Below, piece by piece: positions 23,060 through 30,947 of a stretch of 42,050 nucleotides of DNA. Position numbers and translations under genes: made by a program. The DNA comes from Planctomycetota bacterium. Its GTDB lineage: Bacteria; Planctomycetota; Phycisphaerae; Phycisphaerales; Phycisphaeraceae. The stretch is taken from NCBI GenBank assembly GCA_024279865.1, contig JAJRRC010000046.1, positions 1-42,050 of the forward strand, written 5' to 3'. The notes beneath the pieces are model-generated. The model saw only the letters and a list, made by a program, of their open reading frames with translations, had not been told where the DNA came from and searched no databases. Numbering within the stretch: position 1 is the stretch's first letter; every line of letters starts with the position of its first letter.

Positions 23060-26000
23060 TTAATTATAGGATCGTTGGCTTAGGGATGAAAGACTTGCCA
23101 GGGCATTCCCTTGGGATTGCATATTCGCCAGTGCCAGTTCCATGGCCGTGAATTCACTTTGCAGGCGTAAACGCTTGGATTCGAGTTGGGCATCGAGCTG
23201 TGTGATGCGGTCGGCACTGAGTTTCTTTAGGCTGTCCAGTGAGTCGATTCGTGTTTGGACTGAGCCATTGGCATCTGACATCCCTTTTAACAGGTCTGAA
23301 AAATCAATGGCAAAGCCCGAGGCCGTGACGGTTATTTCATTGGTGTCGGGGTCCGTTTCGGTGGTACGCAAGGTGAACATTTTTTCCACCGCGTTACGGT
23401 CCGTATCCAAGGCACTGAAAAACTTGGAAGAATCAAATTCGAGCTTGGCACCGGATCCCACCGTGACTCCCGCTTGGACGAGTGCGTTGAATTGGGAACT
23501 CACGTCGGTATTGACACTGTTGACCAGTCGGTACAGCGAATTGCGTACACGGGCGACGGTTCCATCACCAAGAAGCAAGCCACGGGTTTCATTTTCCGCG
23601 TCATATTTATCGTATTTGTTGAGGGTATCAATCAGGCTATTAAAGTCATCCACAAAGGATTGGACTTCATCCGCGGCCGCCTGATTGTCGTGGCCGATGA
23701 CCACTTGGACGGAGGTGGGGCTGGTCCCTTTGAGATCAATGGTCGCTCCAGGGATGACCGAGTCAATCGTGTTGGTCGATGAGGTGATGGCAATGCCTTG
23801 GGCGGGATTGGAAGACCCAAAAAATACTTTGGCATCCTCAGCTTCGACCAAGGTGGTGGTGCTGAAATCTAAGTTGCCGTTGTCAAAGACAAATTGGCCT
23901 GCTCGTCCGGACTGTGATGCCAGTAGATTCAAGCGGTACGGGTTGGCTTGAGAGCCATCGTTGATGATGGTGGCTTTGACATCGATGCCTGCGCTGTTGA
24001 TTTTGGAGACAATGTCGTCGAGGGTGTCAGTGGCTTCGACGGTAATGGTGGTTTCAAAGGACCCGATCAAATCATCGCCTGGGTTGGTGGCTTCTCTGAG
24101 GAGGCCTAGGTCTGCTGCTGTGGTTGAGCCGGACTCTTCAATTTTGAGTGCAATCACGCCTGGGCCTGTGTCTTCGATGAGGATGCCGTCGCCGGTGTCA
24201 TTGATTCTAGCGTTGATCTGGAGGCCGCGACTGTTGATTTCGCCAAGGACATCGGCAATGGTGTTTTCATCTCCCTGAGTCAAGTCCACCGTGGCGGAAG
24301 CTCCGCTGGAATCGGTGATGATGAATTTGCCTTCGGTGACGCCTAGGCCGTTTCGGATGTTGTCCAAGCGGGTGGCTTCAGACAAATACTGAACGTCTAG
24401 GTCGCCGGTATCCACGGTTTTGGTGGTGTGGGTTCCGGCCAGTCCCAGTTCCGTGGCAATGCCTCCACCCACATCAGCAATGATAAGGCTGCCCGTGCCG
24501 CCGGCGGTGTCCGTGGCAATTAAGCCGTTGCCCGCATCGTTGAGTGCGACGTTGAGGCCTGCGCCTGAATCGTTGATGGTTTGGATGAGGTCGCTGACAC
24601 TTCGCACGGCCGTGAGGTCAATTTCCGTGGCAGTGCCAGCACTGTTGGTCACGGAAATTTGGCCTGGCCCGTAGGCTTGGGTGGGCAGGCGTGCGGGGTC
24701 AAGGTTCACGCCTAGGACGGTGCTTACCGGCCCATTGGCATAGATTCCCAGTGTGGTGGCCACGGTTCCGCCGTTGGAATCAAGGATGATCAGATCGGTT
24801 GCGCCGCCGGTGTTATCCGTCATTCGCAAGGCATCGCCTTCGATTGTCAGTGTCAAGTTCCCGCCAAAGGTGGTATCAATGCGGTCGATGAGGTCTTGGA
24901 CTGTGTTGAGGTCATCGACGATGACATTGGTGATGGAGACGGTGTTGCGTGGGCTGATTCGCAGGTCAGTGACGGTGGGGCTGCCGTTGCTTCCGGTCCC
25001 CGCTCCATTGAACAAGTTTGAAAGCAAGGTAGAAGGTTCAAGTATCTGTGGTGCCAAGGCAAAGTTGTTGGTGACGCCTTGCCCGCCTCGAAGGTTTTTG
25101 ATCAATTTGGAATTCAAGCCCGCGACCAGTCGATCGCCTTCGATTACGCTATTGGAGTCATAATCACTGATGAGGATGCCGAGGTCTGCCGCTGCCTTGG
25201 AACTGTTCAGTGCGGTGACGACGGTGGTGGTCGCGCCTGCGGTATTGTCGGTGATTTGAATTCCAGTGCCTGCGGCATTGATTGCGGCAGTGGCGTTGGC
25301 TCCGGATGCTGCGTTGATGGTGTCGATCACATCGCCAAGGGTGGTGGCTGTGGTCAGGTTAACGTCAAAGGTGCTGGCATCGCGGAGTGTGACGCGAAAG
25401 TCTGCTGAGCCCGTATTGAACCCGATGCCGTTGCCGTCGTTTAGGATTGAGAGCAAGGTGTCGGTGCCCACGGTGTTGATGTCACTGCCGGTAAGGGTGC
25501 TGCCCGCTGCGGTGGTGGCAATGCCCAAGTCAGAGGCCGTGGTGGTGGAACCTGTGTCGGTGATGCTAAGGCTGGAGGTCGTTTGTCCGGTGTTGTCGGT
25601 GATCACAAAATGATCGCCTTGAACCGACGCGGTCACGCTGACACTTGATGCGGCATTGATGCTTTGGAGTACCTCATCGACGGTGGTGGCAGTGCTGAGG
25701 TCAATAATGCCGACAGCGCCACTGCGGTCGGTGATTCGGATTTTGCCTCGCGTGACCCCGCTGCTGGCATTGAGTTGGTCGAGCTGTGTGTTGGAGTCGA
25801 GTCTTCCATCGCCGAATTCAAACGTCAAAGTGTCGCCGCTGGGTGCAATCAGGGTGGTGTCTGTATCTGCAAATCCGCTGGTCACCATTTGCTGGGTTGT
25901 GACCAGTTGGTTGACGACAAAGTCATAGGTACCCGGGACCGCGGAGCTTTTACTTGTCACGGTTAAGGCGCTCTCATTGGAGCTGCTGGCGGTGGTGGCT

Positions 26001-26215
26001 CGGAAGGTATTGATGTTCGCCAATTGATCCGCTGACAGTTTTAAGCCCAGTATTTGCGCGTTGATTTGCTGAAATGCAACCTGTTGGGATGTCAGGATGG
26101 CGCTACGCTTTTGCTCAAGCTCCTTGGGACGCGCTTCAAGGGCAAGCAACTGATCAATCAGATCAGCTGTGGGAATGCCACTGATAATGCCAACGCTGCT
26201 GGTAATTTGTCCCAT
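23060..26215 (-). CDS. fliD: Flagellar hook-associated protein 2 (filament cap), long form
   Basis: FliD caps the flagellar filament and guides flagellin assembly. The N-terminal domain MGQITSSVGIISGIPTADLI then DQLLALEARPKELEQKRSAI and the C-terminal coiled part (SLDSLKKLSADRITQLDAQL) are typical, as is LVNSVNTDVSSQFNALVQAG. At 1051 residues it is about twice the usual length. The extra length comes from repeated flagellin-IN-like modules of about 100 residues, each with a pattern like TTVDEVLQSINAASSVSV then VITDNTGQTTS and LGI; I count five, plus the normal module near residue 680-730. A sigma-28-like element lies about 50 bases upstream. fliS follows. Confidence 0.95.
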   Translation of the reverse strand: MGQITSSVGIISGIPTADLIDQLLALEARPKELEQKRSAILTSQQVAFQQINAQILGLKLSADQLANINTFRATTASSSNESALTVTSKSSAVPGTYDFVVNQLVTTQQMVTSGFADTDTTLIAPSGDTLTFEFGDGRLDSNTQLDQLNASSGVTRGKIRITDRSGAVGIIDLSTATTVDEVLQSINAASSVSVTASVQGDHFVITDNTGQTTSSLSITDTGSTTTASDLGIATTAAGSTLTGSDINTVGTDTLLSILNDGNGIGFNTGSADFRVTLRDASTFDVNLTTATTLGDVIDTINAASGANATAAINAAGTGIQITDNTAGATTTVVTALNSSKAAADLGILISDYDSNSVIEGDRLVAGLNSKLIKNLRGGQGVTNNFALAPQILEPSTLLSNLFNGAGTGSNGSPTVTDLRISPRNTVSITNVIVDDLNTVQDLIDRIDTTFGGNLTLTIEGDALRMTDNTGGATDLIILDSNGGTVATTLGIYANGPVSTVLGVNLDPARLPTQAYGPGQISVTNSAGTATEIDLTAVRSVSDLIQTINDSGAGLNVALNDAGNGLIATDTAGGTGSLIIADVGGGIATELGLAGTHTTKTVDTGDLDVQYLSEATRLDNIRNGLGVTEGKFIITDSSGASATVDLTQGDENTIADVLGEINSRGLQINARINDTGDGILIEDTGPGVIALKIEESGSTTAADLGLLREATNPGDDLIGSFETTITVEATDTLDDIVSKINSAGIDVKATIINDGSQANPYRLNLLASQSGRAGQFVFDNGNLDFSTTTLVEAEDAKVFFGSSNPAQGIAITSSTNTIDSVIPGATIDLKGTSPTSVQVVIGHDNQAAADEVQSFVDDFNSLIDTLNKYDKYDAENETRGLLLGDGTVARVRNSLYRLVNSVNTDVSSQFNALVQAGVTVGSGAKLEFDSSKFFSALDTDRNAVEKMFTLRTTETDPDTNEITVTASGFAIDFSDLLKGMSDANGSVQTRIDSLDSLKKLSADRITQLDAQLESKRLRLQSEFTAMELALANMQSQGNALASLSSLSQRSYN

Positions 26216-26739
26216 GGGTTGGGGCCTTTTGCACGGAGGGAAAAAAACGCTTCTAAATATAGTTATCGACCCCTTGGCACCATAGACTTGAACTCAAGAG
26301 GGTGCTGAAAAAACAAAGGGTATTTACTGTTTATTCTCATGGGGCAACATAAATGAAAAATGCCCCAAAGACACGGCAGAGATGTTGAATCGCATGAATT
26401 GAGAGGCTCTGTAAAGGTTTTTTTGCTAACCTGTTTAGGGTAATTTTTAGTGGCGGTGGCTGGTTCTTCTTGCCAATAAAAGATGATTTTACGGGAATCT
26501 TATTTTTGTATAAGTACCTTTATTGATTCTGGTTAAATTAAATCAATGGGGTTCTTCGTTTGCTTGTTCTTGATGGTGGAAAGGCTCCTAACTCATTGAT
26601 ACAACATGAATTTAGGCTTGCATAGCGATAAAAACATGGCATAATTTACACATCGACTTTTGTGTAGGCACAGTCGGTAAGGTTCGTGGTCTTGTTTTCT
26701 TGGCCAGCATTTTTTTGGGAAGGGGGAAATTGAATTAGC
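26216..26739. other. Gene-free stretch between fliD and LuxR-type gene
   Basis: No coding frame with a sensible start was found in these 524 bases. The left part should hold the fliD promoter. ATTGATT (26522-26528) and AATCAAT (26541-26547) form a 7-bp inverted repeat with a 12-base spacer that could be an operator or hairpin before the LuxR-type gene. The rest is A/T-rich. Confidence 0.5.
26263..26291 (-). promoter_or_regulatory. Possible sigma-28-type promoter of fliD
   Basis: On the minus strand GTCGATAA (26263-26270) differs by one base from the flagellar -10 consensus GCCGATAA and lies about 50 bases before fliD. The -35 side, TCAA near 26288-26291, is only a partial match and its spacing is slightly long, so the call is tentative. 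Confidence 0.35.
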
Positions 26740-27525
26740 ATGGATGACGTTACCATTTTTTCCCAGCTCAATTCGTCTTGGCATGGCGGCCTTCATCATG
26801 TTTTGGGGGTTGTTGCCCCTGCATTGGATGTTTCTGTGTCAGCAGGCAGGATTTTTGCAGATTTTGCCAAGCCCGCCCCTTGTGTGCTAGATGCAAGGGG
26901 TTTGGATTTGCCTTCGGGGGCGCATACTGCCCTTCAGGATTGGCCTATTCAAAATGAATCCGTTTTTGGTTTTGTCGAACGGAAAAAATTAACGGATCAT
27001 GTTTTTAGGCCGCGGGAAATTGTTGATGAGCTAACCTTTGCAAGACATCGGCTGTATCACCCGATTGAACCATTTACCAAAGTAGTGGATGTCCTGGGGG
27101 CCACGTTCCCTGTTTTGCCAAATGTCTGGTGCATGGTCGTGTTCCTGCGGTGCAGCAAGCAACGCGCTTTTACCGATATTGATTTTCAAGCACTCGAACG
27201 ATTTAAACCCGCGATGGCCAACGTGCTTCGCATCAGTGCCAGACAAGAATTTGCCAGATCCAATGCGGTATCATCCACAGAGATGGCCGATGGTTCTTTA
27301 GGCCAAGCGTTGGTCGATCCAGCAGGCTTGCTCGCCAAGCTAACCCGCACCGAACGTCGTGTCTTGGAACTGTTGCGTTCGCATGCCACGGAACGCGCGG
27401 TGGCAGACCAGATGCACCGATCTCCGCATACCGTTCATGTGCATGTGAAGAATATCTATCGCAAAATGAATGTAAAATCCCGCAAGCATCTCTTGCAGTT
27501 GTTTGGGGATGTCCGGGAAATCTAG
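26740..27525 (+). CDS. LuxR-type transcriptional regulator with unknown N-terminal domain
   Basis: A 261-residue protein. The C-terminal helix-turn-helix is clear (about 200-255): LTRTERRVLELLRSHATERA, then VADQMHRSPHTVHVHVKNIY and RKMNVKSRKHLL. The first 190 residues are not a receiver domain; they show mixed strands and helices (VVDVLGATFPVLPNVWCMVV) and may be a GAF- or PAS-like sensor, which I cannot assign. AAGGGGG lies about 12 bases before ATG 26740. It stands alone, beside the flagellar genes and the LacI locus, with long gaps on both sides, so its targets cannot be guessed. Confidence 0.82.
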   Translation: MDDVTIFSQLNSSWHGGLHHVLGVVAPALDVSVSAGRIFADFAKPAPCVLDARGLDLPSGAHTALQDWPIQNESVFGFVERKKLTDHVFRPREIVDELTFARHRLYHPIEPFTKVVDVLGATFPVLPNVWCMVVFLRCSKQRAFTDIDFQALERFKPAMANVLRISARQEFARSNAVSSTEMADGSLGQALVDPAGLLAKLTRTERRVLELLRSHATERAVADQMHRSPHTVHVHVKNIYRKMNVKSRKHLLQLFGDVREI

Positions 27526-27925
27526 AGTTTTTTCAATTCGCCCGTCGCATCACCCAACGCATCTGGGAAAATCTCACCACCTTCAATTTTCCAAGCGGCA
27601 ACCCTTTGCCCTTTGCCTTTTGCATTATTGCTTACCACCTCTAACTGGAGCAACTTGCGTCAATCATTTTTACGGGTCATTTTGTCATCCACAGGATTTG
27701 ACAATTATCATCTCTAAAAGAAAAACAAAAACTGTTTACTTGCTCTTTTCTAGGTAATAGGATTGGGCCAAATGTGGGTTCAATTAGATTCTTTTGCGTG
27801 TTTTAACAATAATTTTTTAATTGCGCTTGACATTAATACGAAATAGGCAATAATAGTAAAGTGAACTGTTTATGGTTTTTAGAATGATTTGATCCTGTGT
27901 TTCTTTGGGTTTAGGGTTTTAAAGC
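27526..27925. other. Gene-free stretch before the LacI gene
   Basis: About 400 bases with no supported gene. The right half is A/T-rich and holds a good sigma-70 promoter (27827-27855). No inverted repeat strong enough to call an operator was found, although a LacI-type protein would be expected to bind here. Confidence 0.5.
27827..27855 (+). promoter_or_regulatory. Sigma-70-type promoter of the LacI-type gene
   Basis: A perfect -35 box TTGACA (27827-27832) is followed, after 17 bases, by ATAATA (27850-27855), about 70 bases before the LacI-type start at 27926. It is the best-matching promoter found in the window on the plus strand. Confidence 0.65.
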
Positions 27926-28996
27926 ATGGCCTCCATTCGTGAAATTGCACGTTTGATTAATGTTTCGCCAGCGACGGTTTCCAAGGTCGTCAATGGTCGG
28001 CCCGGCGTTCATGTTGAAACAACCCGAATGGTTCGCCAGGCTCTTGAAAAAGCGAACTATCAACCTGCGTCCAAGGCAATCGACTGGGATCGAATTCTTG
28101 TGGTGGTGCCGAACTATCCAGGAATTTTTATCCATGGCACTTATATTTCTACCATTGTGGCAGGGGTTGCCGAGCAGGCCCTCAGTGCGGGGATGTCCAT
28201 TTCCCTGAAAAAATTGCCCGCCAATATTGAAACCGTCTCGGATTTGAAACAGATGTTGTTGCAAGATGGCAGTGGTGGGATCATTTTGCTTGCCTTGCGT
28301 GATGGCTATCGGTTTGCCGATTTGCTAGGCGTGGAAAAATTGCCTCATGTCATCGTGGGAGAGACTAGGCATCAGCACGAAGTCAATCAAATCGTTCTGG
28401 ATGATGCTTTGTCTGCTGCCCGCGCAACCGAATTTCTCATCGAGCAAGGCCACACGCGACTGGGTGTGATTCTCGGTCACCGTAGTGAAATAGGACATCT
28501 CCAACGACTCCATGCCGCCAAGCAAGTTATGAATCAAATGCTAGGTAAAAAAGGCATTCTGTACGATACCCATTGTCTGGGTAGTGACGCAGAACTGAAC
28601 AAGAAAGCGTTTTGCGAATTGTATGATCGTCCCGATCCGCCGACTGCAATTATTTGCTTTGATCACCCCGCAGCCATTGGAATTCTTCAAGAGGCCAAGA
28701 AGCGGGGTATTGCGATCCCAGAACAATTGTCACTGATTAGTTATGTCAATGATGGGACCCCCGTGATTCTGGATACCGCCCTGACTTCTTTGTATATCCC
28801 CACCTATGACATGGGACGTCAGGCCGTTTGCATGCTTCAAAAACAGCTTGCCAGAGAACAGGTTCAAAGCGAAGGTGATGCACGGCACCAGACCACTTCG
28901 GTGCTCCCGAGTCGTTGGGTTCCCGGAGCCACTACCGCTTCCTTGGCAGAAGAGATTGATTCTGTACAACTAGCCATGGAGGTTACAACTGCATGA
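27926..28996 (+). CDS. LacI-family transcriptional regulator
   Basis: A 356-residue repressor-type protein. The N-terminal helix-turn-helix and hinge are standard: ASIREIARLINVSPATVSKV then VNGRPGVHVETTRMVRQALE, residues 2-45. The periplasmic-binding-protein-like sensor domain follows (LVVVPNYPGIFIHG, EFLIEQGHTRLGVILGH, TAIICFDHPAAIGILQEAKK). Such proteins usually respond to sugars. It ends 71 bases before the first prepilin-like gene, on the same strand, so it probably controls that pair or the DUF4838 locus beyond. Its own ribosome site is weak. Confidence 0.9.
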   Translation: MASIREIARLINVSPATVSKVVNGRPGVHVETTRMVRQALEKANYQPASKAIDWDRILVVVPNYPGIFIHGTYISTIVAGVAEQALSAGMSISLKKLPANIETVSDLKQMLLQDGSGGIILLALRDGYRFADLLGVEKLPHVIVGETRHQHEVNQIVLDDALSAARATEFLIEQGHTRLGVILGHRSEIGHLQRLHAAKQVMNQMLGKKGILYDTHCLGSDAELNKKAFCELYDRPDPPTAIICFDHPAAIGILQEAKKRGIAIPEQLSLISYVNDGTPVILDTALTSLYIPTYDMGRQAVCMLQKQLAREQVQSEGDARHQTTSVLPSRWVPGATTASLAEEIDSVQLAMEVTTA

Positions 28997-29067
28997 ATTC
29001 TATCCAAACCATGATCTTGTGGGACAATTATTCCTTACCTCGACCGAACTTTATGAAAGGGTCTCTC

Positions 29068-29835
29068 GTGAAAGCAAACAAAAAAGCTTTTACTCTCATT
29101 GAACTTTTGGTGGTAATCTCGATTATTAGTCTTTTGATCGCTATTTTGCTGCCAGCATTGTCCAAAGCCAAAGAAGCAGCCGATTCGGTTAAATGTTTGT
29201 CGAATTACCGACAGATTGGTGTTTCTCTGCACGCTTATGCGGGAGACTATCATGACACTCTACCACCCTCACGCGATGGTCTTTCACTGACCCCTCCCAG
29301 CGGCGGTGATGAATGGAACTGGAACTGGATCACTAAAATAAGACCTTATGTGAACGGGGCTCCGAACCTCTTGATCTGCCCCACAGGCCACAATCGAAAC
29401 GAAACAAAAATAGGGCCTTTTGGTGCGGGTAACTCATGGATCAATGGAATTAACTATCGGTACAACAATTACTTCGGTAGCCTTGGGACTGGTAGCTGGC
29501 AATTCCCTACCAAGCCAACGTATCGGCCACGTAAAATTTCTTTTTTCACTGATCCTTCAAAAATGGTTGCCATGGTCGATGCGGACTATGCGGTGAATAT
29601 CCCTCCGGGTAACTATCCAAGGTTTGCCAGTGCTTATCTGGCTCCTGCGTGGTTGCCAAATCAGGCAGATGAAATTTCCGTGGATCGTCATACCAAGGGT
29701 GAAAATTACTTGTTCATAGATGGGCATGCCGCCCGTGATGTGGCCGCGGACATGACGCGTAACCAGTTTCGAATGGATGTGGATGCGAACAATGCAATTG
29801 ATTCGACCGGTACCGGTGCTTATTACAGGGACTGA
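29068..29835 (+). CDS. Prepilin-like exported protein with H-x9-DG motif (copy 1)
   Basis: A protein of about 255 residues with a type IV prepilin leader: short basic start, then [20 protein letters not shown], cut before the Phe by prepilin peptidase. The C-terminal motif is His-(x9)-Asp-Gly, in RHTKGENYLFIDGHA, the signature of the H-x9-DG processing-associated family common in Planctomycetes and Lentisphaerae. I choose the GTG at 29068, preceded by GAAAGGG, because it gives the usual very short leader; ATG 29053 and 28993 are in frame but the latter overlaps lacI. It is a pseudopilin-like surface protein, about 45 percent identical by eye to the next gene. Confidence 0.88.
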   Translation: MKANKKAFTLIELLVVISIISLLIAILLPALSKAKEAADSVKCLSNYRQIGVSLHAYAGDYHDTLPPSRDGLSLTPPSGGDEWNWNWITKIRPYVNGAPNLLICPTGHNRNETKIGPFGAGNSWINGINYRYNNYFGSLGTGSWQFPTKPTYRPRKISFFTDPSKMVAMVDADYAVNIPPGNYPRFASAYLAPAWLPNQADEISVDRHTKGENYLFIDGHAARDVAADMTRNQFRMDVDANNAIDSTGTGAYYRD

Positions 29836-29892
29836 CCCATTCAATACGCAGGCAGGGTATTTCCTGTTATTAATCGATCAAGTGAAAAAAAG

Positions 29893-29901
29893 TGTTATAA
29901 T
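29893..29901 (+). promoter_or_regulatory. Extended -10 promoter before prepilin copy 2
   Basis: TGTTATAAT (29893-29901) is a perfect extended -10 element in the 106-base gap, about 40 bases before the second prepilin gene. No good -35 box is needed for such promoters and none is present. The gene therefore may be transcribed apart from copy 1. Confidence 0.55.
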
Positions 29902-29941
29902 TTCGTTTTGTTCCTTAGGTTTTTTATTGGGGTGACTGTTT

Positions 29942-30682
29942 ATGCCGATTCGCCCAAAAGCCTTTACGTTGATTGAGCTTTTAGTCGTGGTTGCAATCAT
30001 CAGTCTTTTGATCGCTCTGTTGCTGCCTGCACTTGCCAAAGCAAAAGAAGCTGCTCAGTCTGTTAAATGCCTGTCGAACCTTCGGCAAATAGGTGTTTGT
30101 CTTCATGTTTATGCTGAGGATCACAAAGATACGCTTCCTTTGGGACGTGATGACTATCCCGGCCCTCTAGGAGCAAGTGCATGGAATAACAAGAGCTGGC
30201 CCAATCGGCTAATTCCTTACGCCAATCAGGTAGGCGACCTGTTGGTTTGCCCCACAGGTTTGATCCTCGGTGAAACGGTGACATATCCCAATTCGCCAGT
30301 CCATGGTCCACATTGGAACCCTTGGTTTAAAGGGCTTACCTATCGATATAATTCGTACTTTGGAACCTATGGCTATTCCTCTTGGCAAGCACCCGCATCC
30401 CAAACCTATCGCGCTCGCCGTATCTCTTTTTTTACCGACCTTACCAAAGTGGTTGCTTTGGTGGATGCCAATCCCACCACGGGAACTTTTACGCTTCCCA
30501 CGTTCGCAGCCACCTATGTGAACGATGTTTCTATTGACCGTCATATCAACGGCGAAAATTATTTGTTTCTAGATGGTCACGCGTCTCGTGACTTTGTGCA
30601 AAGCATGAAACGATCTCAATTTAGACTGGACATTGATAGCGATAATGCTGTCACGGGAATCAGTGCCTACTACAAAGACTGA
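29942..30682 (+). CDS. Prepilin-like exported protein with H-x9-DG motif (copy 2)
   Basis: A 246-residue paralogue of the gene upstream. Leader [20 protein letters not shown] is a type IV prepilin signal. The order of conserved blocks is the same: [63 protein letters not shown], and [18 protein letters not shown], which contains the H-x9-DG motif. The start ATG 29942 has GGGGTGA six bases before it. The two copies look like an old tandem duplication. The next gene beyond is on the other strand. Confidence 0.9.
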   Translation: MPIRPKAFTLIELLVVVAIISLLIALLLPALAKAKEAAQSVKCLSNLRQIGVCLHVYAEDHKDTLPLGRDDYPGPLGASAWNNKSWPNRLIPYANQVGDLLVCPTGLILGETVTYPNSPVHGPHWNPWFKGLTYRYNSYFGTYGYSSWQAPASQTYRARRISFFTDLTKVVALVDANPTTGTFTLPTFAATYVNDVSIDRHINGENYLFLDGHASRDFVQSMKRSQFRLDIDSDNAVTGISAYYKD

Positions 30683-30733
30683 GTTCATAACGTTTTTTCC
30701 CCCGATGTGGCGTTTCGGAATTAAATTTCCCTT

Positions 30734-30910
30734 TTACCTTGCAGCACGCAAGCGGACAGTGGAGAAGATGTCGCCTGCATACTTGGAATAATGGACGCGG
30801 ACGACCAAGCGGTTCTTTTCGCCAAATTTCACATTTCCAAGTGCCACGAGTTTAAACGCTTGGTTCCAGATTCCACGGGCTGGCTTGCGCTGTTTTTCGA
30901 GCACTGATTC
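30734..30910 (-). pseudogene. Truncated second copy of the DUF4838 gene's 3' end
   Basis: On the minus strand, after the stop of the DUF4838 gene, about 59 residues repeat its tail: GIWNQAFKLVALGNVKFGEK and then NRLVVRVHYSKYAG and VRLRAAR, against DIWNQPFKLAISPDRLQYGR, NLLVVRVHDSKYAG and VRLRAAQ. The copy also starts WEES, matching WEKS about 60 residues earlier in the parent, so the middle has been deleted. It has no start. Divergence is considerable, so the duplication is old or came from a paralogue. A G9 tract separates it from the parent gene. Confidence 0.7.
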
Positions 30911-30922
30911 TTCCCAAGGGAA

Positions 30923-30947
30923 ACCGGGGGAAACTTCCGGGGGGGGG
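30923..30947. repeat. G-rich repeat directly after the DUF4838 stop
   Basis: Read on plus: CCGGGGG, AAACTTCC, then nine G (30939-30947), touching the TAA stop of the minus-strand gene at 30948-30950. On the minus strand this reads CCCCCGGAAGTTTCCC, the same string as at 13747. It lies exactly at the boundary between the gene and its broken duplicate. Confidence 0.85.
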
